64,000 bases of DNA from Alphaproteobacteria bacterium (GCA_016794125.1 JAEUKT010000002.1:1551769-1615768); one strand, 5' to 3'. Shown: positions 10,647 through 19,941, counted from the stretch's first letter. Numbers and translations: made by a program. The notes: generated by a model not told the origin, from the sequence alone.

Positions 10647-10696
10647 TTGCCACGGGTGCAATAGCGACAATTCAAAACCGTTCACGCCACCTGAAG

Positions 10697-10778
10697 CGTC
10701 ATTCCCGCGAATGCGGGAATCCATGAGCTTCCGGGATTGCGTTGAACATCGTGGATCCCCGCCTTCGCGGGGATGACG
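10697..10778. repeat. Dispersed palindromic repeat, copy 2
   Basis: Two palindromes (CATTCCCGCGAATGCGGGAAT and GATCCCCGCCTTCGCGGGGAT) flank a short spacer. The outer ends GTCAT/ATGAC are also complementary. It lies inside the fab operon, between fabA and the FtsH-like gene, so its hairpin would be present in the operon mRNA. Confidence 0.65.
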
Positions 10779-10804
10779 AGGAGAACGAGAAAGAGGGCAC
10801 TATC

Positions 10805-11509
10805 ATGAGACGCGTCGTTGTAGCGGCTTTTGCAATCCTACTGTCGTTCTGCGTCCTCTCCGCGCCTGTTCATGCGGAGACGGCAACAAAAAAACCCACC
10901 AAGGAATCTTTGCTGGAAGCTTGGGAGCAGAATCTCAAAAAAAATGAATATACCGTCAAGCTTGAGAAGACGACGGAACAGGGGGTCTATGACTACGAGA
11001 CAACCATCTTCCCCTATGCTGGCAAACTTAAGGTACTGAACACATTTATCGATGCGCCGGGCAGTTATTACTATGACGAAGATGACGCAGAAAACTTTTC
11101 CGGTACTGTTGAGGTTGAATTAGCGGGAGTGGCTAAGGAATTCAAGGAGCAGTATCAGCGCAGTTATTACGCATGGTTGCGCGGCAACTCCCTTACTTAT
11201 AACGACCGCACAAACAAATGGTATACACCTAGTGAATGGGCTGGTTACAAGAAGATTCTAGATACTGTTAAGGACAAAGCTGTTTGCGAGCCAACCGAAC
11301 AGAAAAAAGAAGCCGCCCCGACGTTTTTGGGCGTTTTGCTATCTTGGTTTCCCATGCTTTTGCTAATTGGGGTTTGGTTTTTTTTCCTGATTGCTATGCG
11401 CAAGCCGCAAAAGAAACAGGCCTTGTTGGTAGATAGGGCATTCGCTCACTACGACAAGACAGAAAAACTTTTAGAAGAAATTCTTGAAGAAACCAAACGC
11501 AAGACATAA
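10805..11509 (+). CDS. Secreted/membrane protein with FtsH-like transmembrane segment
   Basis: This encodes 234 residues from ATG 10805, with AGAGGG 9 bp upstream. It has a signal peptide ([17 protein letters not shown]), a periplasmic domain of about 145 residues, and a second membrane helix containing [12 protein letters not shown]. That run of 12 residues is identical to the second transmembrane helix of the FtsH protease. A 35-residue cytoplasmic tail with a short helical [12 protein letters not shown] end follows. There is no AAA ATPase or zinc-protease domain. It sits between fabA and fabB on the same strand, with lower GC than its neighbours by eye. Function unknown; an FtsH-derived regulator or decoy is my inference. 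Confidence 0.7.
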   Translation: MRRVVVAAFAILLSFCVLSAPVHAETATKKPTKESLLEAWEQNLKKNEYTVKLEKTTEQGVYDYETTIFPYAGKLKVLNTFIDAPGSYYYDEDDAENFSGTVEVELAGVAKEFKEQYQRSYYAWLRGNSLTYNDRTNKWYTPSEWAGYKKILDTVKDKAVCEPTEQKKEAAPTFLGVLLSWFPMLLLIGVWFFFLIAMRKPQKKQALLVDRAFAHYDKTEKLLEEILEETKRKT

Positions 11510-11549
11510 AACGAAACCCGCAAAAACCTTGGGGCAATTGAGAGGTAAT

Positions 11550-12767
11550 ATGAGACGCGTCGTCATCACAGGCATCGGCATCATTTCCTGCATCGGCAAC
11601 GATCAGGACGAAGTGACCAAATCGCTGAAGGAAGGCAAATCGGGCATCGTGTTTGCGCCGAAATATGCCGAAATGGGGTTCCGCAGCCATGTCCACGGCA
11701 TGCCGAACATCAATCTGGAGGAAGCGGTCGATAGAAAAGTGCTTCGCTTCATGGGCGATGGCGCGGCGTATAACTATCTGGCCATGCAGCAGGCGATTGC
11801 GGATTCAGGTCTGTCTGAATCGGATGTGTCAAATGAACGCACCGGCCTGATCATGGGCTCCGGCGGCCCCTCCACCAAAAACCTGCTCGAGTCATTCGAC
11901 GTTGCGCGCGAAAAAGGGCCGAAGCGCATCGGGCCTTACCGCGTGACGCAGTGCATGTCGTCCACCAACTCGGCGACGCTCGCCACGCCCTTCAAGATCA
12001 AGGGCTATAACTATTCGCTGACCTCCGCCTGCGCGACATCCGCGCATTGCATCGGCAACGGTGCGGAGCTGATCCAATGGGGCAAGCAGGATATCGTGTT
12101 CGCGGGCGGCGGCGAAGAACTGGACTGGTCGCTGACCGTGCTGTTCGACGCGATGGGCGCACTCTCCAGCAAATACAACGCGACACCCGACAAGGCATCC
12201 CGCGCCTATGACGTAAACCGCGACGGTTTTGTGATCGCGGGCGGCGGCGGCGTTGTGGTGCTGGAGGAATACGAACACGCCAAAGCACGCGGCGCGAAAA
12301 TCTACGCCGAAGTCACCGGCTATGGCGCAACCTCCGACGGTTATGACATGGTCGCCCCGTCGGGCGAGGGCGCGGCGCGCTGCATGAAGCAGGCGATGGC
12401 GACGCTGAAAGGCCCCGTTGATTACATCAACACCCACGGCACCTCCACCCCCGTCGGCGACGGCGCGGAATTGAAGGCGATCCGCGAAGTGTTCGGCGGC
12501 AACGTGCCGAAATTCAGCTCCACCAAATCCCTCACCGGCCATTCGCTGGGCGCAACCGGCGTGCAGGAAGCGATTTACTGCCTTTTGATGATGAAACATA
12601 ATTTCATCACGGCATCGGCGAACGTCGAAACCGTCGATCCCGAAGCGGCCGACCTGCCGCTGGTGACGAAACGCATCGACAACGCGAACCTGAAAAACGT
12701 GATTTCCAACAGCTTCGGCTTCGGCGGCACCAACTGCACACTTGCGCTGTCGAAAGTGGAGGGCTGA
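11550..12767 (+). CDS. fabB: 3-oxoacyl-ACP synthase I
   Basis: This condensing enzyme elongates cis-unsaturated acyl-ACP after FabA. It is 405 residues from ATG 11550, which has GAGAGG upstream and gives the family start [10 protein letters not shown]. The catalytic triad is present: Cys161 in SACATSAHC, His296 in [11 protein letters not shown] and His331 in [20 protein letters not shown] closes the fold. fabI starts within 16 bp of its end. Confident call. Confidence 0.95.
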   Translation: MRRVVITGIGIISCIGNDQDEVTKSLKEGKSGIVFAPKYAEMGFRSHVHGMPNINLEEAVDRKVLRFMGDGAAYNYLAMQQAIADSGLSESDVSNERTGLIMGSGGPSTKNLLESFDVAREKGPKRIGPYRVTQCMSSTNSATLATPFKIKGYNYSLTSACATSAHCIGNGAELIQWGKQDIVFAGGGEELDWSLTVLFDAMGALSSKYNATPDKASRAYDVNRDGFVIAGGGGVVVLEEYEHAKARGAKIYAEVTGYGATSDGYDMVAPSGEGAARCMKQAMATLKGPVDYINTHGTSTPVGDGAELKAIREVFGGNVPKFSSTKSLTGHSLGATGVQEAIYCLLMMKHNFITASANVETVDPEAADLPLVTKRIDNANLKNVISNSFGFGGTNCTLALSKVEG

Positions 12768-12782
12768 TCGGTGGAAGCAATC

Positions 12783-13595
12783 ATGAAGGGCAAGCGCGGA
12801 TTGATCATGGGGGTCGCCAACGACCATTCCATCGCCTGGGGCATCGCCCAGACGCTGCACAACCACGGCGCGGAAATGGCGTTCACCTATCAGGACGAGG
12901 CGTTTGGTAAACGCCTGCGCCCGCTGGCGGACGGCATCGGCGCGAAAACCGTCATCCAATGCGACGCATCGAAGGAAGACGACCTCGACCGCGTCTTCGC
13001 GCAGCTGAAACAGGAATGGGGCAGCATCGATTTCCTTGTCCATGCCATTGCGTTTTCGGACAAGAACGAATTGAAGGGGCAGTATGTCGATACGACGCTC
13101 GCCAACTTCCTGACCTCCATGCATGTCTCATGCTATTCCTTCACATCGGTTGCGCGCCGCGCGAAGGATTTGATGCCGAATGGCGGCAGCATGATCACGC
13201 TCAGCTATCTCGGCTCCGAACGTGTCATGCCCAATTATAACGTCATGGGCGTGGCGAAGGCGGCGCTGGAGGCTTCGGTGCGCTATATGGCCGCCGATCT
13301 GGGCCCAAAAAACATCCGCGTCAACTCGATTTCCGCAGGCCCCATGCGCACGCTGGCCGGCGCGGTCATCGGCAACGCGCGCCATACGTTTAAATTCACG
13401 ACCAAGGCATCGCCGCTCGGCCGCCCCGTGACGCTGGAAGAACTCGGCAACACCGCCCTCTACTTCCTCTCCGACCTGTCATCGGCCGTCACCGGCGAAA
13501 ACCACTATGTCGATTGCGGCTTCAACGTCGTCGGCATGCCGAAGAAAGAAATCTTCGACGAAATCGCGAGCGGCACGAACGGGGCAGGGGAATAA
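12783..13595 (+). CDS. fabI: Enoyl-ACP reductase (NADH)
   Basis: This SDR-fold reductase carries out the last step of the elongation cycle. GLIMGVANDHSIAWGIA is the FabI-type cofactor loop. The catalytic Tyr-x6-Lys is Tyr152...Lys159 (NYNVMGVAK), with the additional Tyr142 in LSYLGSERV. It is 270 residues from ATG 12783; a GTG at 12771 would add four residues and sits 4 bp after the fabB stop. It is the known target of triclosan-type inhibitors. It is in the fab operon and followed closely by a YciI-like gene. Confidence 0.94.
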   Translation: MKGKRGLIMGVANDHSIAWGIAQTLHNHGAEMAFTYQDEAFGKRLRPLADGIGAKTVIQCDASKEDDLDRVFAQLKQEWGSIDFLVHAIAFSDKNELKGQYVDTTLANFLTSMHVSCYSFTSVARRAKDLMPNGGSMITLSYLGSERVMPNYNVMGVAKAALEASVRYMAADLGPKNIRVNSISAGPMRTLAGAVIGNARHTFKFTTKASPLGRPVTLEELGNTALYFLSDLSSAVTGENHYVDCGFNVVGMPKKEIFDEIASGTNGAGE

Positions 13596-13597
13596 AC

Positions 13598-13888
13598 ATG
13601 CAATTCATCGTCATGGGTCTCGATCACCCCAACGCGCTCGACCGCCGGATGGCGGCGCGACAGGCGCATATTGATGTCTGCGGCGTGATGAAGGCCGACG
13701 GGCGGATGCTGTATGGCGTTGCGCTGCTGGGCGAGGACGGTAATATGTGCGGGTCGATGCTGGTGCTCGACATGCCCGACCGCGCGGCGGTCGATGAATA
13801 CCTGAAAACCGAGCCCTATGTGCTGGGCAATGTCTGGGGCGAAATCAAGGTGACCGCCTGCAAGGTCGGGCCGAGCTTTATGAAGTAA
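13598..13888 (+). CDS. YciI-like domain protein
   Basis: A 96-residue ferredoxin-like alpha/beta protein of the YciI family: MQFIVMGLDHPNALDRRMAARQAHID...GSMLVLDMPDRAAVDEYLKTEPYVLGNVWGEIKV. The conserved His of HIDV and the D-P/T-E-P-Y region are in place. The biochemical role of the family is poorly defined. AGGGG lies 7 bp before the ATG, which falls 2 bp after the fabI stop. It is the last gene of the fab unit. Confidence 0.82.
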   Translation: MQFIVMGLDHPNALDRRMAARQAHIDVCGVMKADGRMLYGVALLGEDGNMCGSMLVLDMPDRAAVDEYLKTEPYVLGNVWGEIKVTACKVGPSFMK

Positions 13889-13896
13889 TTTTCAGG

Positions 13897-13940
13897 CAAA
13901 CAAAAACCCCTCCCGCCAAAACGGGAGGGGTTTTTGTTTG
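13897..13940. terminator. Bidirectional terminator
   Basis: A perfect 19-bp stem with arms at 13897-13915 and about 13922-13940 and a 6-nt loop. A-runs and T-runs sit on the two sides, so it can terminate both converging units (the fab operon and the PuuD-like gene). Confidence 0.88.
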
Positions 13941-13949
13941 CGCGGGGTA

Positions 13950-14687
13950 TTAAGCCGCGATCGCGTTCTTGAAGGCCTCGAAAATCTTGACCGAGGTCTT
14001 GTTCAGATAATAGTCGCCTTCGGGATGCCATTGCGTGCCCAGCACGAAGCGCTTGCCGGGGATGGAGATGGCTTCGATGATGCCGTCGTCGGAAATCGCC
14101 TCCACCTGCAGGCCTTCGCCCAGTTTATTGATGCCCTGCTGGTGCAGCGTGTTGACGCTGAATTCGCCCTGCAGGCCGATCTTTTCAAACAGGCCGCCCT
14201 TTTGCGCGATGACGGGGTGTGCCTGTGCTTCGTAAGTGTCTTTCAGCGGCTTGTCGGCGGGCTTGCGGTGGTCGCGCTTGCCGGGGATTTCGTGGATGAA
14301 CTGGTGCAGCGTGCCGCCGCGCACGACGTTCAGCTCCTGGAATCCGCGGCAGATGGCCATCAGCGGTTTGTCCATGTCGATCACCTGCTGGATCATCGGC
14401 AGGGTGGTCGCATCGCGGCGGGGGTCGAGGTCTTCATCGCCGAACAATTGTTCCTCGCCATAGCAGGCAGGCGCGACGTGAGAGGGGGAGCCGGACAGCA
14501 ATACGCCATCGACGCGGTCGGCGATGGAGCGGAAATCGAAATCCTTGCCCATGGCGGGGATCATCAGCGGCACGCCGCCCATCACTTCGACGATTGCGCG
14601 GATGTAAGTGTCGCGCACCACATGCGCGGGCAGGCCGGCATAGTCAATCACGTTGGCGGGGATGAGGATGATGGGGGTCTTTTTCAT
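13950..14687 (-). CDS. Class I glutamine amidotransferase-like hydrolase (PuuD type)
   Basis: This 245-residue protein is of the gamma-glutamyl-GABA hydrolase family (peptidase C26). The nucleophile elbow is AICRGFQELN (Cys113) and the catalytic His-Glu pair is QWHPE (His221, Glu223). GVLLSGSPSHVAP is the family's oxyanion strand. PuuD-type enzymes release GABA from gamma-glutamyl-GABA in putrescine degradation. The neighbouring cupin supports polyamine or amino-acid catabolism, but the other puu genes are not in view. Confidence 0.82.
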   Translation of the reverse strand: MKKTPIILIPANVIDYAGLPAHVVRDTYIRAIVEVMGGVPLMIPAMGKDFDFRSIADRVDGVLLSGSPSHVAPACYGEEQLFGDEDLDPRRDATTLPMIQQVIDMDKPLMAICRGFQELNVVRGGTLHQFIHEIPGKRDHRKPADKPLKDTYEAQAHPVIAQKGGLFEKIGLQGEFSVNTLHQQGINKLGEGLQVEAISDDGIIEAISIPGKRFVLGTQWHPEGDYYLNKTSVKIFEAFKNAIAA

Positions 14688-14700
14688 TTGTCTCTACCTG

Positions 14701-15066
14701 TTACTCTTTCTTGGTCGCCTGTTCATAGATCACGAAGAACTTCCGCACCGGTGTGACCGCTTCCCATGTGCCCTGGTATCCCGACGGCACCGTGAAGCTG
14801 TCGGGTGCCTTGAAGTCCTGCGCTTCGCCTGCGTCATTCGTCAGCCGCACATGGCCTTCGATCAGGGTGCAGAACTCGTCTTCATTATAGACCACTTTCC
14901 ATTTTCCTGCCGTGCATTCATATATGCCGGTGTGGAATTCGTCAGACTTGCTGGAATGGAGAACCTTAAAGGTGCGTTTCGGCGCGCCCGATACGACGCG
15001 GTCGGCCTCGACAGGCTCCCATTCCGTGCCTTGCAGCGGGGTTGCGGGGTGGGGGATGATTTTCAT
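14701..15066 (-). CDS. Cupin domain protein
   Basis: This 121-residue protein is a single cupin barrel of the Cupin_3/EutQ type: WKVVYNEDEFCTLIEGHVRLTNDAGEAQDFKAPDSFTVPSGYQGTWEAVTPVRKFFVIY. It lies upstream of the PuuD-like gene on the same strand with a 13-bp gap, so the two are probably one operon. Cupins of this class often accompany polyamine and amino-acid catabolic enzymes. Ligand unknown. Confidence 0.78.
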   Translation of the reverse strand: MKIIPHPATPLQGTEWEPVEADRVVSGAPKRTFKVLHSSKSDEFHTGIYECTAGKWKVVYNEDEFCTLIEGHVRLTNDAGEAQDFKAPDSFTVPSGYQGTWEAVTPVRKFFVIYEQATKKE

Positions 15067-15193
15067 GTGATGCCTCTTTTTCCAATCTTATTATATATTT
15101 ATCAGGACGTACGGGTTGTTTCACTAGCGATTGTTTGACTTTTCACATAACGGGCATAAGATATTTGACTATACCCAACCAGAAAGGTGACGC

Positions 15194-15505
15194 ATGACCG
15201 ATGTAACGAAAGAAACCGTATCGCCCTTGCGCACCATGTATAACCGCATTGCACAGCAGCTGGGCGAGGACGAGCGCGCCGAATTCATGATGCGCGCGCA
15301 AAACGCGATCAAACGCCTTGAAGGCGACCCCGCAACGGTCGAGCCCCGCGATTTGAAGTCGCTGCAGTTCATCTATAACCGCATGGTGCATGTCTATGGC
15401 GAGAATTCATCCGCCGACTACATGAAACAGGCGAATGACGCGCTGCAGGCGGTCGATGTGCTGGTCAAGCAGGCACGCAAGTCGTCTTCCGGACGCGGGA
15501 AGTAA
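15194..15505 (+). CDS. Hypothetical protein, 103 aa
   Basis: A small helical, charged, cytoplasmic protein (IAQQLGEDERAEFMMRAQNAIKRLEGDP...) ending in a basic Ser/Arg/Lys tail (KSSSGRGK). AAAGGTGA lies 6 bp before the ATG. It is monocistronic and divergent from the cupin gene. Family not recognised. Confidence 0.65.
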   Translation: MTDVTKETVSPLRTMYNRIAQQLGEDERAEFMMRAQNAIKRLEGDPATVEPRDLKSLQFIYNRMVHVYGENSSADYMKQANDALQAVDVLVKQARKSSSGRGK

Positions 15506-15914
15506 CTCTTTCTTCACCATCGCCATCTGAACGCCGTTTTCGGTAAAAAAGTGTTACAGAGCGTAAACTTTTGCACCTGACGGGTGAAAACGCACGTGCA
15601 AGGCATCATCGTCATCATGACCGCGCGCGACTGATTCGGAATCATCCGTGCATCCTCGCGTGCAAAAAATTTCCTCTCACATCACCTGCGAAGTGGTTCA
15701 TGCGCCACCAAAGTTGCGCGGGCGGAATAATGCTAACTGTGATCAAAAATCCGTCGCGCGGATATGTTTGTGCGCAATCGATTCAAGGGCAGTTTTTTGA
15801 TGAAGAAGCGGTGAAGAAACGCGGCGTAAAATAAAAAAGCAGAAAATGCATCTAATGCAATAAACACGGGGCTTAAATGAATTTTTGCAGCGTGAAAAAA
15901 GCCTCTAAAAGCGA
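15506..15914. other. Intergenic region without a convincing gene
   Basis: An 87-codon frame at 15571-15834 (+) has poor composition and no ribosome site, so I do not call it. I see several A-runs and a TGCAAAAAATTTCC stretch near 15660 but no clear RNA gene. Confidence 0.4.
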
Positions 15915-15942
15915 GAAGGGCGCCCCTTGCGGGTCGCCCTTC
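15915..15942 (-). terminator. Terminator of the Lys-rich microprotein gene
   Basis: Stem GAAGGGCG (15915-15922) pairs with CGCCCTTC (15935-15942). In leftward reading the stem is followed by a T-rich stretch. It is positioned 24 bp after the microprotein stop. Confidence 0.65.
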
Positions 15943-15965
15943 ACTTCAAAGAAAGAAGTAACTAA

Positions 15966-16052
15966 TTACTTCTTTTTTTTCTTTGCAGCTGCTTTTTTCT
16001 TCGCAGCGGGTTTTTTCGCTTTTGCTTTAGCAGCTTTCTTTTTCGTAGCCAT
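15966..16052 (-). CDS. Lys/Ala-rich microprotein, 28 aa
   Basis: The product is almost entirely Lys and Ala with one Pro (MATKKKAAKAKAKKPAAKK...). It is similar to the tails of histone H1-like proteins and to the C-terminal tail of L28 in this window. A good ribosome site (AGGGAAGA) lies about 8 bp before the ATG, and a terminator follows. A polycation of this kind would be expected to bind DNA or RNA (inference). The longer frame starting at 16334 has no such support upstream. Confidence 0.65.
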   Translation of the reverse strand: MATKKKAAKAKAKKPAAKKKAAAKKKKK

Positions 16053-16225
16053 GATGTTTTCTTCCCTATTTAGGTTGATACATCCAGATCGATACAGCGA
16101 CGCTGCACCTTTCTGAACATATATATATTTTATTACTTGATTCTCGTGCTTGTCAAAACAAATTGTCGAAACTGGCCGGTGCGACGCATCACATGCATGC
16201 ATGATGACGTCATCGCTGTGCATCA

Positions 16226-16618
16226 TCACTCGGGTGATCCGTTGCCGACGTCTTCTTCTTCGCCGCTTGTGCCTTCGCCTTCGTTCTCTTGCTCCTGCAG
16301 CTGCGCGTCGGTGTACTTCTTCGCCTTCATGCATGCCTTGAACGCGGCCGCGATCTCTTCATCGGTCGCGCCGTCGCCCGATTTGCCGGGGATGGCATCC
16401 GCTTTCTCCGAACATGCGGCGCGGTCTTCCTCTACTTTGTCGGCAGGGGACGCATCGGCGCTGTTATCGGGGGGCAAAGACACCTGCGGCATCGCCGCGC
16501 GCTCGGCCGATACGCCATCGCCGTCATTCGATGCGCCGCTCGACGCCTGCGCGAGGTATGAAACGCAGGATGCCGTGAAAAGCCCCAGAATGCCTGCGAT
16601 TACGAGATATTTTTTCAT
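16226..16618 (-). CDS. Putative lipoprotein or secreted protein, 130 aa
   Basis: It starts at ATG 16618 with GAGGAG upstream. MKKYLVIAGILGLFTASCVSYLAQA is a signal peptide; FTASC could serve as a lipobox, though position -3 is not ideal. The mature part is acidic and low in complexity, with two further Cys (AACSEKAD and FKACMKAK) and an E/G-rich end. Family not recognised. Confidence 0.6.
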   Translation of the reverse strand: MKKYLVIAGILGLFTASCVSYLAQASSGASNDGDGVSAERAAMPQVSLPPDNSADASPADKVEEDRAACSEKADAIPGKSGDGATDEEIAAAFKACMKAKKYTDAQLQEQENEGEGTSGEEEDVGNGSPE

Positions 16619-16850
16619 GCCGTGATACTCCTCATTTCGTGTTGCGCGGCCATGATCGGCCCCATCCGACACCATGATGCAGCCCGTACGTGTCGAAACA
16701 CAAGCGGGGTGATCGCACATTCTTGCGCTGTGCCAAAAAGGTGACGCGCGTGATTACATAAACATAACGTGCGCGGGTCGCATGCACTTACATTGCGCCG
16801 CATCACGCGCTAGATTGGTCGCACCCTCAACCATGGCCGGAGTACCCGAC

Positions 16851-17543
16851 ATGCCCGCTGCGACCGACAAGCTGCTGACCCCCGACAACTGCGCCTTCAT
16901 TTTCATCGACCACCAGCCGCAGATGTCGTTCGGCGTGACCTCCATCGACCGCCAGCTGCTGAAAAACAATACGGTCGCCATGGCAAAGACGGCCAAGGTG
17001 TTCAACATCCCGACCATCCTGACGGCGGTCGAGACGGAAAGCTTCTCCGGCTATATCTGGCCCGAACTGCTGGATGTGCTGCAACAAGACCCGATCGAGC
17101 GCACCAGCATGAATTCCTGGGAAGATGCGGGCTTCATTGACGCGGTCAAGAAGACGGGCAAAAAGAAACTGGTCATGGCGGCGCTGTGGACCGAAGCCTG
17201 CCTGATCTTCCCTGCCATCTGCGCGCTGGACGAAGGGTTCGAGGTCATCATCAACACCGACGCATCGGGCGGCACATCGGTCGAGGCGCACAACGCCGCC
17301 GTCCGCCGCATGGAACAGCACGGCGCGGAAAGCATCACATCGGTGCAGCTGCTGCTGGAACTGCAGCGCGACTGGGCGCGCAAGGACACCTATCAGGGCA
17401 CAACCGACATCGTGCGCGAGCATTTCGGCGCATACGGCATGGGCATCGATTACGCCGCCAGCCTTGTGCATGACTACGGCCAGCGCGGCAAATACCCGCA
17501 CAAGGTCAACCCACCCGCCGGTGCCGCCAAAAAAGCCTCCTGA
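16851..17543 (+). CDS. Isochorismatase-family hydrolase (YcaC type)
   Basis: A cysteine hydrolase of 230 residues. Asp20 (FIFIDHQ), the TSMNSWED stretch and nucleophile Cys117 (ALWTEACLIFPA) mark the catalytic site. NTDASGGTS is characteristic of YcaC-like enzymes. I chose ATG 16851 because GGAG lies 8 bp upstream; the frame extends to 16782. It is followed after 3 bp by the amidohydrolase gene, implying a two-gene catabolic unit. Substrate unknown. Confidence 0.83.
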   Translation: MPAATDKLLTPDNCAFIFIDHQPQMSFGVTSIDRQLLKNNTVAMAKTAKVFNIPTILTAVETESFSGYIWPELLDVLQQDPIERTSMNSWEDAGFIDAVKKTGKKKLVMAALWTEACLIFPAICALDEGFEVIINTDASGGTSVEAHNAAVRRMEQHGAESITSVQLLLELQRDWARKDTYQGTTDIVREHFGAYGMGIDYAASLVHDYGQRGKYPHKVNPPAGAAKKAS

Positions 17544-17546
17544 CCT

Positions 17547-19490
17547 GTGGATAAGTTACGCCGCAGGCTGATGCAGGCGACTGCCCTTGGCGCGGCGGGC
17601 CTGCTGTCACTCAACCTGACCCGTGGAGCGCAAGCGATGACCGGCACACCAGATACCATATTCATGAACGGCAAGCTGACCACGCTCGACCGCGCCAACC
17701 CGAACGCGACGGCGGTCGCCATCAAAGACGGCGTGTTCCAGTCGGTCGGGGGTGATGCCGATATCATGAAACTGGCGGGGCCAGGCACCAAGGTCATCGA
17801 CCTGAAGGGCAGGCGCGTGATTCCGGGTTTGAACGACAGCCATACGCACCTGATCCGCGGCGGGCTGAATTACCTGATGGAGCTGCGATGGGACGGGGTG
17901 ACGAGCGTCGCAACGGCGCTTGATATGCTGAAGCAACAGGTCGCCATCACCCCGCCGCCGCAATGGGTGCGTGTGGTGGGCGGGTTCACGGAACAGCAAT
18001 TCGCGGAAAAGCGGCTGCCGACGCTCGATGAAATCAACGCGCTCGCCCCTGATACGCCCGTTTTCATCCTGCATTTGTACGACCGCGCGATTTTGAACCG
18101 CGCGGCGCTGCGGGCGGCGGGCTATACCAAGGATACGCCCAACCCGCCCGGCGGCGAAATCCAGCGTGATAGCGCCGGCAACCCGACCGGATTGCTGATC
18201 GCCCGCCCGAACGCGCTGATTTTATACGCGACGCTTGCCAAGGGGCCGAAACTGTCACCGGAAGACCAGATTATATCCACACGCCATTACATGCGCGAAC
18301 TCAACCGGCTTGGCATCACATCGGTCATCGATGCGGGCGGCGGGTTCCAGAATTACCCCGATGATTACCGGATCATCCAGAAACTGGCGGCGGAGGATCA
18401 ACTGACCATCCGCATCGCCTATAACCTGTTCACGCAGAACAAGGGCAGGGAGCTGGAGGATTTTCAGGGCTGGACGAAACTGGTGAAGCCGGGGCAGGGC
18501 GATGCCATGTTCCGCCATAACGGGGGCGGGGAGATGCTGGTGTTCTCCGCCGCCGATTTCGAGGATTTCAAGGAACCGCGACCCGACCTGCCCGCGACGC
18601 TGGAGGATGAATTATACGCGGTCACAAAACACCTTGCCGAAAACCGCTGGCCGTTCCGCATCCATGGCACGTATGAAGAATCGGTCAGCCGTTTTCTGGA
18701 CGTCTTCGAGCGCGTGAACCGTGAAGTACCTTTCGACGGCTTGCACTGGTTCATCGACCATGCCGAAACGATTTCGCAAAAGAGCATAGACCGCATTCGT
18801 GCGCTGGGCGGCGGCATCGCGATCCAGCACCGCATGGCCTATCAGGGCGAGGAATTCGTCAAACGCTATGGCGCGAAAGCGGCGGAAGGCACACCGCCTG
18901 CCCAGAAAATGATCGCATCGGGATTGCCCGTCGGCATGGGCACCGATGCGACGCGCGTTGCCAGTTACAATCCGTGGATCGGGATTTACTGGCTGGTGTC
19001 GGGCAAGACGGTCGGCGGCCTGCGTCTTTATCCGCCTGCCAACCGCCTGACGCGTGAAGATGCTCTGCGCTTATACACCGAAGGCTCGTCATGGTTCTCG
19101 ACCGAAAACGGGAAGAAAGGCGCGATCGCGCCCGGGCAATATGCAGACCTCGCCGTGCTGGACCGCGACATGATGGCTGTGCCGGAGGATGAATTGAAAG
19201 ACCTGCGCGCCGTGATGACGGTAGTAGGCGGCAAGGTTGTGTATGGCGCGGATGATTTCGCCCCGCTTGCTCCGCCCGCGCTGCCCATCTCGCCCGACTG
19301 GTCGCCCGTCAAAAAATTCGGCGGATACCAGCACGCATCGGCGGCATCACCGCGACTTGCGCTGGCCTGCGGCTGCGCGAATAGTTGCAACCTGCATGGC
19401 CATGCACATGCCAAAGCATATACCGCAACCGCGCCCGCCGATGACCTGCGCGGGTTCTGGGGCGTGCTGGGATGCAGCTGCTGGGCTTAA
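17547..19490 (+). CDS. Tat-exported amidohydrolase (YtcJ/amidohydrolase_3 type)
   Basis: This 647-residue protein starts at GTG 17547, 3 bp after the YcaC-type gene. The N-terminus has a twin-arginine-like signal (RRRLMQATALGAAGLLSLNL). The metal-binding entry motif is GLNDSHTHL. Later motifs are IHGTYEES, WFIDHAE, GMGTDATR and GAIAPGQYADLAVLDRD. It probably hydrolyses an amide or cyclic amide in the periplasm. The C-terminal ~60 residues are unusual: Cys/His-rich (ALACGCANSCNLHGHAHAK ... GVLGCSCWA), possibly a metal-binding appendage. Confidence 0.82.
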   Translation: MDKLRRRLMQATALGAAGLLSLNLTRGAQAMTGTPDTIFMNGKLTTLDRANPNATAVAIKDGVFQSVGGDADIMKLAGPGTKVIDLKGRRVIPGLNDSHTHLIRGGLNYLMELRWDGVTSVATALDMLKQQVAITPPPQWVRVVGGFTEQQFAEKRLPTLDEINALAPDTPVFILHLYDRAILNRAALRAAGYTKDTPNPPGGEIQRDSAGNPTGLLIARPNALILYATLAKGPKLSPEDQIISTRHYMRELNRLGITSVIDAGGGFQNYPDDYRIIQKLAAEDQLTIRIAYNLFTQNKGRELEDFQGWTKLVKPGQGDAMFRHNGGGEMLVFSAADFEDFKEPRPDLPATLEDELYAVTKHLAENRWPFRIHGTYEESVSRFLDVFERVNREVPFDGLHWFIDHAETISQKSIDRIRALGGGIAIQHRMAYQGEEFVKRYGAKAAEGTPPAQKMIASGLPVGMGTDATRVASYNPWIGIYWLVSGKTVGGLRLYPPANRLTREDALRLYTEGSSWFSTENGKKGAIAPGQYADLAVLDRDMMAVPEDELKDLRAVMTVVGGKVVYGADDFAPLAPPALPISPDWSPVKKFGGYQHASAASPRLALACGCANSCNLHGHAHAKAYTATAPADDLRGFWGVLGCSCWA

Positions 19491-19560
19491 CGGTGCAAGC
19501 CGTCATCGGCCGCAGAATCCTGCGCAATGCAGGCACGGGCGGTGTAGCGCAGCGGCGAAA

Positions 19561-19941
19561 CTATGCGCCGGGGAAGCTCATATGCGCTTCGTTGCCGCCG
19601 TGTTTCGGAGGCGGGCTTTTGCGGATCAGCCCCATTTCGGTCGCGGCCAGATGCAGCAGCGATGCTTTCTCCGCCAGGTTTTCGACCGAGAAAATCTCGC
19701 CGCGATCGCGGATGGCGGCCGTTTCGACCAGCGACAGCTTCAGGAATTCCCGTTCGTCTTCGTTGAAAGCCGGAATGACATCCTTGCCGGTGCTGGTTTT
19801 ATACAGCTCCTCCACATAGGATAGCGGGTTGCCGTCGCGCACAATCATACGTGCGGACACGTTGAAGCAGAATGCCAGGCGGCGCGCATCGTCGCCGACA
19901 TTGTTGTTGTCAAAAAATTCGATCTTGCCGACCATTTTCAT
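19561..19941 (-). CDS. Hypothetical protein, 126 aa
   Basis: A soluble alpha/beta protein (MKMVGKIEFFDNNNVGDDARRLAFCFNVSARMIVRD...) without export signals. It is convergent with the amidohydrolase gene and is the last chromosomal gene before the prophage. GGAGAA lies upstream of the start. Family not recognised. Confidence 0.6.
   Translation of the reverse strand: MKMVGKIEFFDNNNVGDDARRLAFCFNVSARMIVRDGNPLSYVEELYKTSTGKDVIPAFNEDEREFLKLSLVETAAIRDRGEIFSVENLAEKASLLHLAATEMGLIRKSPPPKHGGNEAHMSFPGA

Noticed and set aside
15571-15834. 87-codon frame
   Set aside because: No ribosome site, odd His/Arg-rich composition, no resemblance to known proteins.
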